NCBI GenBank assembly: GCA_001801815.1
Contig: MGXU01000002.1
Span: forward strand, 28,267-92,266
Origin: Gammaproteobacteria bacterium RIFCSPHIGHO2_12_FULL_36_30
GTDB taxonomy: Bacteria; Pseudomonadota; Gammaproteobacteria; Coxiellales; Coxiellaceae
Direction of reading: 5' to 3'
DNA: 64,000 nt
Shown: piece by piece, positions 37,816-47,565 of the stretch
How positions within the stretch are numbered: the first letter of the stretch is position 1
Layout of the letters: each line of letters starts with the position of its first letter
The notes under the pieces: model-generated
Told to the model about the DNA's origin: nothing
The model's input: only the letters and a program-made list of their open reading frames with translations
Databases searched by the model: none
Program-made: the position numbers and the translations under genes

Positions 37816-38516
37816 ATATTAATTTATTACCATGGCGCGATGAGATCATCGCAATTAATAAAAAAATATTTTTACGCTTAATGCTTTTTGCAGTGGCGCT
37901 CAGTTTTATTTTTTTATTTTTTATTCACCATATTTTATATACCGACGTGAATTATACAGAAAATTATATCAGTGCATTGCAATCTGCAAACGCGCGTTTA
38001 GCAGGAAATGTAGCAACTTATCTTGATAAAGAAAAAATGCAAAAAGAAATTGCCGCTCGCTTTTTAGTTCTTCAAAATTTACAAATGAGTCGTTTTGATG
38101 ATGTGCGTTTATTGAATGATATTGTTGAAACAACACCTAAAGGAATTTATCTCACTACAATGTCACGCGATGGAAATCAAATTATTTTATCTGGTTCCGC
38201 CAATTCAAACTTACTGGTTTCACAGTTTATGGAAGCACTTCGTGTATCGCCTAACATGGAAGTGACATCATTGCAAAAAGTAGAAAAAAATGAAGGTGAT
38301 AAATTAACGATAACACATTTTGATTTATATGTTGCATCTACTTTGCCGCGATTAACAAGTGAAGCGGCTGCAGCAGAAAAAAAACAGAAAGATGAATTAG
38401 AAAAAATGAAACTCAACAATCCTATTAAAATTTTGCAAGAAAAACGCGACGATCAAAATAAAAAGATTGATGATCAATTGAAGCCGGGTGGTCAACCAAT
38501 TGGAAAGAGTGAATAA
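37812..38516 (+). CDS. pilN: Type IV pilus assembly protein PilN
   Basis: This 234-residue inner-membrane protein begins MNINLLPWRDE, the conserved peptide that docks on PilM. One membrane helix (LMLFAVALSFIFLFFIHHIL) follows, then a periplasmic ferredoxin-like domain. A charged C-terminal tail of about 45 residues (EKKQKDELEKMKLN and on) exceeds the usual PilN. The ATG overlaps the pilM stop by 4 bp; the longer ORF start inside pilM is not used. Confidence 0.93.
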   Translation: MNINLLPWRDEIIAINKKIFLRLMLFAVALSFIFLFFIHHILYTDVNYTENYISALQSANARLAGNVATYLDKEKMQKEIAARFLVLQNLQMSRFDDVRLLNDIVETTPKGIYLTTMSRDGNQIILSGSANSNLLVSQFMEALRVSPNMEVTSLQKVEKNEGDKLTITHFDLYVASTLPRLTSEAAAAEKKQKDELEKMKLNNPIKILQEKRDDQNKKIDDQLKPGGQPIGKSE

Positions 38517-38518
38517 AA

Positions 38519-39136
38519 ATGCGTAATACAAATACGGGCGTTATTTCTAAAGAATCGTCATCTATGACGAAAGTGTATTTATTACCGCCCATTGTCAAAT
38601 TATTATTAGCAGTATTGTTATTTTTCCTTATTTGCATCCTTGGATTTTCTTTTTTTAAAGGTCGCGCGCAATCAACTTTGATTGCATTACAACAAAAAAG
38701 AACACAGTTAGAAAATGACGTTAGCGCAGGTGCGCGCGCGAATGGTCAGATGGAATATTTATCTAAAAATACAGACACGGCGAAACTGCAATATGAATCA
38801 ATGTTAAAACGTTTTCCATCTGAATCTCAAGTGGGTGGTTTGTTAGCAAACATCACAAAATTAGGCACAAAAGATGGATTAAAATTTATTTCTTTTAAAC
38901 CAAAAACAGCAGTTGATCAAAAATATTATGCAGAAATGCCCGTTGATATTTCTTTGGTTGGAAATTTTCATCAAATCGCACGATTTTTAAGTGGTGTTGC
39001 CAATTTGCCGGATTCTGTAGTTGCAGTAAATAAATTTACGATTACGCGCGCAGAAAATAGCGATAATTTATTGTCATTGGAATTTACAGCAACAGTTTAT
39101 TACACGTTGCCGACATCCATGGATTTTAAAGTATGA
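38519..39136 (+). CDS. pilO: Type IV pilus assembly protein PilO
   Basis: This 205-residue inner-membrane protein forms the PilN-PilO alignment complex. A membrane helix (LLLAVLLFFLICILGFSFF) follows a short cytoplasmic leader, then a coiled coil and the periplasmic domain with LPDSVVAVNKFTITRA and LEFTATVYY. It starts 2 bp after pilN and overlaps pilP by 4 bp. Confidence 0.93.
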   Translation: MRNTNTGVISKESSSMTKVYLLPPIVKLLLAVLLFFLICILGFSFFKGRAQSTLIALQQKRTQLENDVSAGARANGQMEYLSKNTDTAKLQYESMLKRFPSESQVGGLLANITKLGTKDGLKFISFKPKTAVDQKYYAEMPVDISLVGNFHQIARFLSGVANLPDSVVAVNKFTITRAENSDNLLSLEFTATVYYTLPTSMDFKV

Positions 39137-39648
39137 AATATAATCGGCTTTTTATTATTTTTTTATTATCACTGTGCATGATCACATTAAATTCGTGCGG
39201 TGAAAAAAATAAAGAAAGCCCAACAGAACAAGTAGCGAAATTTGTGCAGCAAGTAGAAGCAGCTGCGAAACTAAGTGAGAAAAATAAATCAAGTAAGCAA
39301 GCGACTATTGCGCAAGTGGAATATACCGGTAGTGATTTACGTGATCCTTTTGAATTAACTGCAGCTGTAAAAAATGTAAAAGAATATCCGAATAGTATTT
39401 TAACGGATACCTCGATTGATAGCTTAAAATTAATTGGAATTGTGATGCACAAAGATACGCGATGGGCATTGTTTCGTTCCAGCGATGGAAGATTGTATGT
39501 TACGACAGAAGGTATGCGTTTAGGTTTACAACATGCATTACTAACACAAATAACTGCGGATGAGGTAAAATTTAGTATTGATGAATCATCCACTGGTGGT
39601 GAAGCGAAGCGAGAAGTTGTAATGTCGATTAAGGAGTTCAAGCAGTGA
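39133..39648 (+). CDS. pilP: Type IV pilus lipoprotein PilP
   Basis: This 171-residue inner-membrane lipoprotein connects PilNO to the secretin PilQ. The signal peptide ends in the lipobox LNSC (Cys about residue 19). A flexible charged linker precedes the beta-sandwich HR domain: DLRDPFELTAA, LKLIGIVMHKDTRWALFRSSDG. It overlaps pilO and pilQ by 4 bp each. Confidence 0.93.
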   Translation: MKYNRLFIIFLLSLCMITLNSCGEKNKESPTEQVAKFVQQVEAAAKLSEKNKSSKQATIAQVEYTGSDLRDPFELTAAVKNVKEYPNSILTDTSIDSLKLIGIVMHKDTRWALFRSSDGRLYVTTEGMRLGLQHALLTQITADEVKFSIDESSTGGEAKREVVMSIKEFKQ

Positions 39649-41129
39649 TCAAAAGGATATTGCGTCATGCGACATTGCTAATTTTATGCGTGATTTGCAT
39701 ATGCACTGTTGCATCAACACCACCACCTTTAGCTGCCGACACCAATTCACCTTTAGCGAATATTCGCACACCGAAATTTGACAATATCACAATGGATCGC
39801 TATGCAGGCTCAGGACCTGTTTCGCCCATTTCACTTAATTTTACGAATGTTAAAATACGCGAATTACTGCAAATCATCGCACAATTTACAAAATTAAATT
39901 TTGTTATTAATGACAATGTCAAAGGCGAAATGTCAATTCACTTGCATGATGTGCCATGGACGCAAGCATTAGATGTTATTTTAAAATCGCAAAATTTAGG
40001 TGAACGACGCGTTGGCAGCGTTGTTTATGTTGCACCGCTTAAAGAATTAATGAGTCAGCAAATTACAGAATTAGAAGACAGCCAAAAAATGCGTGATTTG
40101 GTGCCGCTGACTGATCAAGTCGTGCGTTTAAATTATGCGGATGCGGCAGATGTACAAAAAATATTGGATACAAAAAACTTTTCATTATTATCTACGCGCG
40201 GCACAACGAATATCGATGTGCGTACCAATTCAGTTTGGATTCGCGATACACCTGAACGTGTTGCGGCAATTGTAAAATTGCTACATGAATTAGATTATCC
40301 TGTAAAGCAAGTGATGATCGAAGCACGCATCGTGAGTGTGAATGAAGGATTCGAGCGACAATTAGGCGCGCAATTTGGCTTGACCGATCCAACGCATTTA
40401 TCTGGTACATTAACTGGCGCTAACACGATGGTGGAAGATACCGCCACGACAGAAAGCGAAATCGCCGCTGTACCATTAGCGCAACGACTGAATTTTGCAT
40501 TACCTGCAACAGGCGCGATGTTTGGATCAACCAATCAAGTAGGAAGTATTGGTATTGCAGTTGCAAAATTAGGCTCTGCATTTATCGATATGGAATTATC
40601 GGCATTAGAAGAAGAAAATGATTTAGATATTATTTCTTCACCGCGATTAATTACATCCAATCAGAAAAAAGCATATATCGAAACGGGCGAACAAATTCCG
40701 TATCAAAGTTCTAGTTCAAGCGGTTCAACTAGCGTGTCATATGTTGACGCAGAATTAAAATTAGAAGTCACGCCACAAATTACGCCAGATAATCGCGTTA
40801 TTTTAAATTTAACGGTAACCAATAATAGTGCAGGCACACCAATTTCACTGCAAGTTCCTGGTGGTGAACCTGGTGCTGGAAGTGCAATTCCAATTAACAC
40901 TGAAGAAGAACAATCAAGTGTGTTATTAAATAATAATCAAACCGTTGTGCTGGGCGGAGTTTATCAACGTGAAAAATCAAATGTGATTAAACGTATTCCA
41001 TTTTTGTATAAAATACCATTGGTCGGACATTTATTTACAAACAGTGATCGATTAACACAAAAAGATGAGTTGTTAATTTTCTTAACTCCGCATATTATTT
41101 CTAGGCCGTCTGAGATTGCGTCGTCTTAA
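39645..41129 (+). CDS. pilQ: Type IV pilus secretin PilQ, without AMIN domains
   Basis: This 494-residue protein builds the outer-membrane gate through which pili pass. The signal peptide is followed by the STN/N0 domain (ISLNFTNVKIRELLQIIAQF), an N1 domain (VVRLNYADAADVQKIL), and the secretin core with SSPRLITSNQKKAYIETGEQIP and the C-terminal VPLVGHLF-type lip (KIPLVGHLFTN). The N-terminal peptidoglycan-binding AMIN domains of larger PilQs (714 residues in Pseudomonas) are missing. The start is GTG at 39645, overlapping the pilP stop. Confidence 0.95.
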   Translation: MIKRILRHATLLILCVICICTVASTPPPLAADTNSPLANIRTPKFDNITMDRYAGSGPVSPISLNFTNVKIRELLQIIAQFTKLNFVINDNVKGEMSIHLHDVPWTQALDVILKSQNLGERRVGSVVYVAPLKELMSQQITELEDSQKMRDLVPLTDQVVRLNYADAADVQKILDTKNFSLLSTRGTTNIDVRTNSVWIRDTPERVAAIVKLLHELDYPVKQVMIEARIVSVNEGFERQLGAQFGLTDPTHLSGTLTGANTMVEDTATTESEIAAVPLAQRLNFALPATGAMFGSTNQVGSIGIAVAKLGSAFIDMELSALEEENDLDIISSPRLITSNQKKAYIETGEQIPYQSSSSSGSTSVSYVDAELKLEVTPQITPDNRVILNLTVTNNSAGTPISLQVPGGEPGAGSAIPINTEEEQSSVLLNNNQTVVLGGVYQREKSNVIKRIPFLYKIPLVGHLFTNSDRLTQKDELLIFLTPHIISRPSEIASS

Positions 41130-41152
41130 ACGGAAAGTGCGGAGCAGTGTTA

Positions 41153-41204
41153 CAGAAGCCCGCGTGCAATGAGCTACGCTGCTGGAACAAGGGCGTTTTG
41201 CAGT
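41153..41204 (+). repeat. Dispersed 52-bp repeat, copy 2
   Basis: CAGAAGCCCGCGTGCA at the left and GAACAAGGGCGTTTTGCAGT at the right match copy 1 at 10811-10862, with the same total length and a divergent middle. It lies in the 151-bp gap between pilQ and pilF; no other feature is seen there. Confidence 0.6.
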
Positions 41205-41280
41205 GAATCAACTCATAACAACAAATATTTAATTTATATTTTAAATTCAATAAAAAGTTTTTTACAGCGAGTAAAACGAA

Positions 41281-41949
41281 GTGAATTATTATCGAAAAAT
41301 TATCCCTATCATTTTATTTTCTTTTATTTCTTTAACGTGTTTTGCAGAAACATATAACTCTGCTGCTGCACACACAAACGCACAACTTGGCATGGCATAT
41401 TTAAATAAGGGAATGTATCCCGCGAGCAAACATTCATTATTACTTGCAATTAAAGAAGATCCACAACTTGCATCTGTTTGGTATTGCATGGCGTATTATT
41501 TAGAAAAAACAGGCCATCCGACACAAGCAGAAAAATATTATCGCGAAGCAATTAAAGTAAAACCACATTCCGGTTCTGCAAAAAATAATTACGGTACTTT
41601 TTTATGTCGTGTTGGTCGCGAAAAACAAGGTATTAAAGAATTAATTGCGGCAAGTAAAGAGCACACATATTTAAATGCAGCGAGTGCGCTTGAAAATGCA
41701 GGCACATGTGCATTGATGATGCATAATAAAACATTAGCGATGCATTATTATCATCAAGCATTAGCTAATAATCCCAGCATGCCATTTTCAATTTTAAGTT
41801 TGGCGCGTTTAAATTACCAGATGGGCAATGATGCAGAAGCAAAACGTTATTATACTTATTTTGAAAAATTAGAATTAACAAATAAGCCTACAAATGTAGT
41901 GAAAGCGTATCATGATTATGTGTTTGGTAAAAAGACAGTTAATGGTTAA
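41281..41949 (+). CDS. pilF: Type IV pilus biogenesis TPR protein PilF/PilW-type
   Basis: This 222-residue protein has a signal peptide (IIPIILFSFISLTCFA) and about five TPRs: AQLGMAYLNKGMYPASKHSLL, ASVWYCMAYYLEKTGHPTQAEKYY, AKNNYGTFLCRVGREKQGIK and others. PilF-type pilotins assist PilQ assembly in the outer membrane. The Cys in SLTCFA is a weak lipobox, so lipidation is uncertain. The start is a GTG at 41281 with no clear Shine-Dalgarno. It follows pilQ after a 151-bp gap and overlaps the next, convergent gene by 11 bp. Confidence 0.8.
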   Translation: MNYYRKIIPIILFSFISLTCFAETYNSAAAHTNAQLGMAYLNKGMYPASKHSLLLAIKEDPQLASVWYCMAYYLEKTGHPTQAEKYYREAIKVKPHSGSAKNNYGTFLCRVGREKQGIKELIAASKEHTYLNAASALENAGTCALMMHNKTLAMHYYHQALANNPSMPFSILSLARLNYQMGNDAEAKRYYTYFEKLELTNKPTNVVKAYHDYVFGKKTVNG

Positions 41950-43132
41950 TTGCTAACGATTCTTTTGCATTAACATTCACATTATACAAACTATAATCGT
42001 CCACATTATCACCTAAGCCTTTTCCATAGCTTGATGTTGCTAAATTCATTATTGCCAAAAATTCGCGTTGTTGTTTTTCAGTTTCAATTACTTTATCAAT
42101 CATCATGATTACACGAATCCAGTGACCATCATCGCCACCATCCGTTTTCATATGCGATGTTAAAAAACGAGAAGCAGCGTCAGGAGATTTTACGCCCCAA
42201 CTTTTTATTGTTTCATGTAAATCAGTTACAAAAGTAGAATTAATATTTGCAGTCATGCCTTCCGCAATAAATGGACAAGCGAGCATTAATGCAGAATTTT
42301 GTTTGTAACCTATAACGCTTTCTTGTAATGTCATAAATGCATTTGTTGCAGGATGTGCAACATGTGCATTTATTAAATAATCAACATCTGCATGCAATGC
42401 GCGTAAATCAGATTCAATAATCACTTCGTGATTTACTTCACCTTTCAGGTGATTAATATAATGATTGCGTAATTCACGTGAATCAGAATATGCAACGCAA
42501 CGTGCTGCTAAACGTGTCGTATATTTTACAAAAGCATGTAAATTATAAAGTGTAATAATATATTGTTCTTTTGTGAGTGTTCTTGTTTTAATCGCACGAA
42601 ACCAACTATTTTGAAATAAATTTTCAACCCATATTTGAAAAGTAGTTAAAATTTCATGAATAAAATAGGTTTGAATAAAAGTATGTTCCGTTGCATTACA
42701 TGCTTCATATGCTTGAAAAATTGCATATGATAATTGCTGCGAAAAAATAGTTGGTAAAAAGCTAAGTGGAGATAATTTTAATAATGACTGATATTGAGTT
42801 GGCGCAATCACAGTATAACAATTCCAAATACGCGCTTGTCGCAACGCGAAATAAGATAATATCGGTAATAATGATTGTGATTTTGCATCTGAAAAAATTG
42901 CATCATGAATTATCGCAACATGATTCATTTGTTTGTCTGTAAAATCATGAGTTTTTTGAAAATGACTATGTAACGCTTTTTCAATGCGTATTTCACCTGA
43001 GCGATTATTTCCTTTATCGTGTATTGCAATGTGGACAATATTGTCCGCGGCAGTTGTTTTTAATTGATATAATGGTTCCGTTGCATTTGCTTTATTTTGT
43101 AAATAATCAAAAGCGTGTTTTAATGCTCGCAT
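41939..43132 (-). CDS. Haem-oxygenase-like putative diiron (HDO) enzyme, unknown substrate
   Basis: This 397-residue soluble protein has a C-terminal helical domain with metal-ligand patterns of the haem-oxygenase-like diiron (iron-containing redox enzyme) superfamily: GEVNHE (Glu232, His235), AEG (Glu291) and SHMKTDGGDDGHW (His327, Asp331, His337). The N-terminal half (residues about 1-200) is not recognised. It contains HVAIIHDAIFSDAKSQSLLP, vaguely like a GNAT core. Superfamily members oxidise fatty acids, amines or amino acids. It is the last gene of a minus-strand cluster with GGDEF-EAL, FadL-like and GNAT genes, which suggests acyl-group chemistry. Assignment is by motif only. Confidence 0.6.
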   Translation of the reverse strand: MRALKHAFDYLQNKANATEPLYQLKTTAADNIVHIAIHDKGNNRSGEIRIEKALHSHFQKTHDFTDKQMNHVAIIHDAIFSDAKSQSLLPILSYFALRQARIWNCYTVIAPTQYQSLLKLSPLSFLPTIFSQQLSYAIFQAYEACNATEHTFIQTYFIHEILTTFQIWVENLFQNSWFRAIKTRTLTKEQYIITLYNLHAFVKYTTRLAARCVAYSDSRELRNHYINHLKGEVNHEVIIESDLRALHADVDYLINAHVAHPATNAFMTLQESVIGYKQNSALMLACPFIAEGMTANINSTFVTDLHETIKSWGVKSPDAASRFLTSHMKTDGGDDGHWIRVIMMIDKVIETEKQQREFLAIMNLATSSYGKGLGDNVDDYSLYNVNVNAKESLAINH

Positions 43133-43145
43133 TTAAATCCCCTTA

Positions 43146-45392
43146 TTATTTTTTTAAAAACTTTGCAAATTCATTAGCTGGCAATGGTTTTGAAAAATAA
43201 TAACCTTGAATTTCATCGCAACCATTTTTTGTTAAAAATTCCAACTGACTTTCAGTTTCAACACCTTCTGCAACAATGCCGTACCCCATTCTTTTTCCAA
43301 TTGCAATGATGGTTAATAAAACGGAATCATTAAAATGTTTTTGATCAATTTGATCTACAAATGTTTTGTCTATTTTTAAATGAGAGATATTTAATTTATG
43401 TAAATAATTTAAATTAGAATAACCTGTTCCAAAATCATCAATCGAAATTTTTACATTCATTTTATTTAATTCATTTAATTTTCCAGATACTTTTTCTTCT
43501 AATAATAAAAAACTTTCCGTAATTTCTAAAATAATTTTTTCTGGTACAAGTTTGTTGTGATATAAAACGCGTGTTAAATCGCGCACAAAATTTTCATCCA
43601 ATAATTGTTTTGCAGATACATTCAGACTTAATGTAATGTCATTTAAACCAATTTTTTCCCATGCTTTTAGTTGTTTCGTGCCTGTTTCAATAATCCAGCG
43701 TCCGACGGTTGTCATCATTCCGATATCTTCTGCAACAGGAATAAATTCGGCAGGTGAAACTTGACCTAAGCTTGAATTTTTCCATCGCATTAATGCTTCC
43801 GCTTTCAAAAATTTCTTTTTAGTGATGTCATAAATGGGTTGATAATGTAATTCAAACTCATTTTTTTTAACTGCATCATGCAATTCATTTTCAATTTGTA
43901 CGCGTCTTGAAACAGTATTATTTAATGAAGTTGTATAAGCGCATAAACGATTACGCCCAGCTTGTTTTGCTTGATACATTGCAATATCAGCATTGCGAAT
44001 TAATGTTTCAGGATCGTTTCCACAATCAGGATAATGCACAACACCGATACTCACGCTAATATTAAATTCATGCTCGCTATGCGTAAATCTTTTTCGACTA
44101 GATTCCAATATGTGTTTTGCCATTGTATTTAATGTATCAACGCTTAATGTATTATCGATTAACACAATAAATTCATCACCACCAATTCGAGCTACCACAT
44201 CTTTTTTTTGCAATGCACCTTCTAATCGTTTGCTGAATAAACATAATACTTTGTCACCAATGCGATGACCCAATGTATCATTAATATTTTTAAATCGATC
44301 AATATCAATAAACAATAATCCAAAACTTTCTTTTTGCGATCCTGCTTTTTTAATGCGATATCGGATTGCATCTTCCATGTAAGATTTATTGGGTAAACCA
44401 GTGAGCGTATCGTGCAGCGCTTTATAATGTAAAATATTTTCAAGTTCTTTATTTTTAGTAACATCATTAATAATACAGACAAAATGCGAAATATCTTTTT
44501 GATTTTTTTCATGTACGGGGTCGATATTAATTTCTAGCCACATAGTTTTATTCTGAATTTTACATCGAATGCGCAATTCATCTTTTTTACGACCAAAAAA
44601 CATTTTTTCAATATGCGCTTGATGTTGTTCGAATTCAGGCAAAATAGAGAAAAATGATTTTTGAGTGACATCGGATTCCGTTAAATTTAATAGTTTTAAA
44701 CTGGCAGGATTTGCATATGTAATATTATGCTTCTTATTATTTTCAATCAAAATAATTCCGTGAGTGCTAGAAACGATTGCGCGATTTGTTAAGCGCAACA
44801 TTTCTTCTTGTTTTCGCTTTTCAGTTACATCGCGAAAACTCCATACACGTCCGACAATTTGATCACCAATTCTATGCGGTTGCGAATAGCGTTCCACAAT
44901 TTTTCCATTTTTAAAATGCACCTCACCCATGTCACCTATTTCTTCCGGATGCATCATGAGATACTGCATTTGTTGAACAAGATCTTGTGGATTTTTTAAT
45001 AAACCTAACAAATATCCTAAGCCCGCATTTTCTTCACCGCTTTCAATAATTTCAATTGGGACTTCCGTTACTTCTAAAAACTTTTGATTAAAGTCAGTAA
45101 GCTTTCCATTTTTGTCGATAATTAGTATTGCATCGGCGGTTGATTCTAATGTTGCGCGTGTGACAGATAATGCTTTTTCTAATTCTTCTGTGCGAGATTG
45201 TTCTGATTTTATTGGTTGACCATCAATATTTTTTTCATTTGACCAGCGCTTAAAATATTCACGCACTTCTTCTTCAGTCGAAATTTCTCGCAGCATGTGA
45301 TACAAATTTTCAGGTGTTACCGCGTCATGGGCATGTGATAATTTATCTGCAGTTGATTTGAATTGCAGATAGCTCATGTGTTTTTTATTCAT
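43146..45392 (-). CDS. PAS-PAS-GGDEF-EAL cyclic-di-GMP turnover protein
   Basis: This 748-residue cytoplasmic regulator has two PAS sensor domains (about residues 77-190 and 200-315), a diguanylate cyclase domain with intact RIGGDEF at 402-408, and a phosphodiesterase domain with EALMR at 532-536. The inhibitory I-site is degenerate (QKKD where RxxD is expected). No membrane helix is visible, so it senses an internal signal. It sits in the FadL-HDO cluster, 13 bp from the HDO gene, and near pilZ and pilB, so it may tune pili or the cluster's products. Whether synthesis or degradation dominates cannot be told. Confidence 0.93.
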   Translation of the reverse strand: MNKKHMSYLQFKSTADKLSHAHDAVTPENLYHMLREISTEEEVREYFKRWSNEKNIDGQPIKSEQSRTEELEKALSVTRATLESTADAILIIDKNGKLTDFNQKFLEVTEVPIEIIESGEENAGLGYLLGLLKNPQDLVQQMQYLMMHPEEIGDMGEVHFKNGKIVERYSQPHRIGDQIVGRVWSFRDVTEKRKQEEMLRLTNRAIVSSTHGIILIENNKKHNITYANPASLKLLNLTESDVTQKSFFSILPEFEQHQAHIEKMFFGRKKDELRIRCKIQNKTMWLEINIDPVHEKNQKDISHFVCIINDVTKNKELENILHYKALHDTLTGLPNKSYMEDAIRYRIKKAGSQKESFGLLFIDIDRFKNINDTLGHRIGDKVLCLFSKRLEGALQKKDVVARIGGDEFIVLIDNTLSVDTLNTMAKHILESSRKRFTHSEHEFNISVSIGVVHYPDCGNDPETLIRNADIAMYQAKQAGRNRLCAYTTSLNNTVSRRVQIENELHDAVKKNEFELHYQPIYDITKKKFLKAEALMRWKNSSLGQVSPAEFIPVAEDIGMMTTVGRWIIETGTKQLKAWEKIGLNDITLSLNVSAKQLLDENFVRDLTRVLYHNKLVPEKIILEITESFLLLEEKVSGKLNELNKMNVKISIDDFGTGYSNLNYLHKLNISHLKIDKTFVDQIDQKHFNDSVLLTIIAIGKRMGYGIVAEGVETESQLEFLTKNGCDEIQGYYFSKPLPANEFAKFLKK

Positions 45393-45402
45393 ATATTACC
45401 CA

Positions 45403-46731
45403 TTAAGCTAACATTCTGCTCCAACTAACACCAAATCCAAATCCATGAGCTGCCAATTCAACAGTTTGATTTCCAGCACCTGAAAATAAATTTTGTGATG
45501 TGAGTGTTTGTTGTGGAATAAAAGTTACTACACCATTAATAAAATCTTTTTTTGAAATTTTTTGTGTGCCGCCGATGGAAAATACATTTTGAATTAATGC
45601 GCCTGGCGTAATCATATTTTCTGTCGCATATTGCGAAGATAATATTTGATTGTTATGACTAAACCCTGCGCGCAAAGTAGTTTTGTCATTTGCTTCCCAT
45701 TGCAAACCAAATTTATATACCACGCCATTTGCCCAACCAAATCCTGCGCCGTTGCTGCCACCTAAACAAGTTGAGCTGTTGCAGGTGTTGCCTGGCAATA
45801 TTGCATCATGCGAATTACCATAATTAGAAATATCTTGAAACCAAATTTTTTCAACATCGGCTGCAAGCACTAGACGCGGTACAATGTGCCATGCTAATCC
45901 GATTGTTCCAAAAGGTGGATAATCAAATTCACCGCCATTAGGAAATAATCCAGAATATTTAGAAAGTTTTGTCATGTATACACGAGGCTGATAAGAAATT
46001 GCTAAATTTAAATTACGCAATACGCCGAATAATAATCCGAATCGTGCGCCTGCGCCGGTTGAATAATCTGTACCTTGATTAGAAACATTATTGGGATGTG
46101 CGGATAATGCTGATAATTTTCCAGCGCCTTCGCTATTAAAAGATTGTAAACCAATTAATAAACTCACTCCCCAAGAAGATCGTTTTAAAAATTTTCGAGA
46201 ATAAGTGATTGCGGTGACCGCTTGTTTTAAATCTGATAATAAAGTGCCATCACCTAATGCGCCTGGTAATTGTTGTCCTCCAACTGTTGCGGTGTCAGTT
46301 GTTTTATATTCCGCACCAAAACCCCCTAAACTATAGAGCGAAACACCAATTGAACTTTTTTGATTGATCGGAAGATTGATACCAAAATCAGGCAAAAAGA
46401 AAAGTGGAACGCTGCTGTCATGAATACCGGGTGCGACACCAATATTTGCCGGTGTAAGACTACTTGGAGAATAAGTTGATGCGTTATAGGTGATTGTTGG
46501 AAAATATAAAATAGCACCTAAATCTAAGCGTTTTCCTACATCAACCATGCCCGCGGGATTAATTGCTGCAATTAAAGAATCTTGTGGTAATGCTGATCCA
46601 GCACCACCCATACCGCGTGTAATTTCACTGAATCCATAATCGTATGCGCCATTTACTGCCCATGTTGATAAGCTTAATAATAATCCACTTATCATCAAAC
46701 CTATCTTCAATTTTTTGAGCAATAAACGCAT
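45403..46731 (-). CDS. FadL/OmpP1/TodX family outer-membrane transporter
   Basis: This 442-residue barrel has a signal peptide (KLKIGLMISGLLLSLSTWA) and the N-terminal FadL hatch pattern: GMGGAGSALPQDSLIAAINPAGM. The remaining sequence is alternating amphipathic strands with loops rich in Gly, Ser and Asn. The family imports long-chain fatty acids or hydrophobic compounds by lateral diffusion. The ATG at 46731 has AAGGA 8 nt upstream, giving a 13-bp gap to the GNAT gene. Its substrate here is unknown; cluster context favours a lipid. Confidence 0.88.
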   Translation of the reverse strand: MRLLLKKLKIGLMISGLLLSLSTWAVNGAYDYGFSEITRGMGGAGSALPQDSLIAAINPAGMVDVGKRLDLGAILYFPTITYNASTYSPSSLTPANIGVAPGIHDSSVPLFFLPDFGINLPINQKSSIGVSLYSLGGFGAEYKTTDTATVGGQQLPGALGDGTLLSDLKQAVTAITYSRKFLKRSSWGVSLLIGLQSFNSEGAGKLSALSAHPNNVSNQGTDYSTGAGARFGLLFGVLRNLNLAISYQPRVYMTKLSKYSGLFPNGGEFDYPPFGTIGLAWHIVPRLVLAADVEKIWFQDISNYGNSHDAILPGNTCNSSTCLGGSNGAGFGWANGVVYKFGLQWEANDKTTLRAGFSHNNQILSSQYATENMITPGALIQNVFSIGGTQKISKKDFINGVVTFIPQQTLTSQNLFSGAGNQTVELAAHGFGFGVSWSRMLA

Positions 46732-46744
46732 ACTAAAATCCTTT

Positions 46745-47467
46745 TTACGTGATGGTTTGAGGTACATCATTAACGAATGACAGTGGTATGTCAATCCATC
46801 CGTTTATTTTATTTTTCCATAATTGTTGTGTGATATTTTGCAGCGTTTGAAATTCAAGTGGTTTTACATCGTGACGTTCAAATAAAACAATATCGCTATC
46901 AACATGAAATACTTTTTTATTATCTGAAAATTTTTTTCCACCTTGTCGATAACATAAATCATGTGTGCGACGATTATTACGAGTTGTTGTTAATAATATT
47001 GCAGCTTTTGATTCTAAAAAACGTGTTACAGCAAAACCCATTAATATATCCGTTACACCATAACCAATAGAAGATTTTCGCCATGCAGGTTGTACCGCTA
47101 ATTGTCCCATCAACATCACATACTGAATTTTTTTTTCGCGTAATTGATCCACTAATTTTTTTGAAAATCTTTTTTCTAAGGCTAAAATAATTTTTTTGTC
47201 TGAATTTTGAATATCAATCCATTGAAACATAAATAATCCAATAGGATTTTCTGCATCAAATAAAACTACTGCCTCATTATTTTGTAAAAATAAATCATGC
47301 GTTAAATGTTTTGCTTCATTCGTATTTTTTTCTTCAAGCAACGCGTTTTGAATAATATGATGCCAAAATAAAATGGTTTTTTCATAATGAAACAGAAGTT
47401 GATTTTGACAATACGATTTTTTTGCGGGTAATAAATAACACTGTAGATCGCTGAGTTGACGGCGCAT
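46745..47467 (-). CDS. GNAT-family N-acyltransferase
   Basis: This 240-residue protein contains GNAT motif A, QLAVQPAWRKSSIGYGVTDILMGFA, which binds the pantetheine of an acyl-CoA, followed by ILLTTTRNNRRTHDLCYRQGG (motif B). The flanking N- and C-terminal thirds are unassigned. The acceptor is unknown. It is the first gene of the four-gene minus-strand cluster, with AAGGA 7 nt before the ATG at 47467. The co-occurrence with a FadL porin suggests an acylated small molecule or long-chain acyl donor, but acetylation of another target is equally possible. Confidence 0.75.
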   Translation of the reverse strand: MRRQLSDLQCYLLPAKKSYCQNQLLFHYEKTILFWHHIIQNALLEEKNTNEAKHLTHDLFLQNNEAVVLFDAENPIGLFMFQWIDIQNSDKKIILALEKRFSKKLVDQLREKKIQYVMLMGQLAVQPAWRKSSIGYGVTDILMGFAVTRFLESKAAILLTTTRNNRRTHDLCYRQGGKKFSDNKKVFHVDSDIVLFERHDVKPLEFQTLQNITQQLWKNKINGWIDIPLSFVNDVPQTIT

Positions 47468-47565
47468 TCATCATTCCTTGAAATGCCTGGTGACAAACTC
47501 TCTTATCATGCTACAATTTTCGGTGTTATTGGACAACAACCGACGTTAAATTTTATGGAGGAAAT

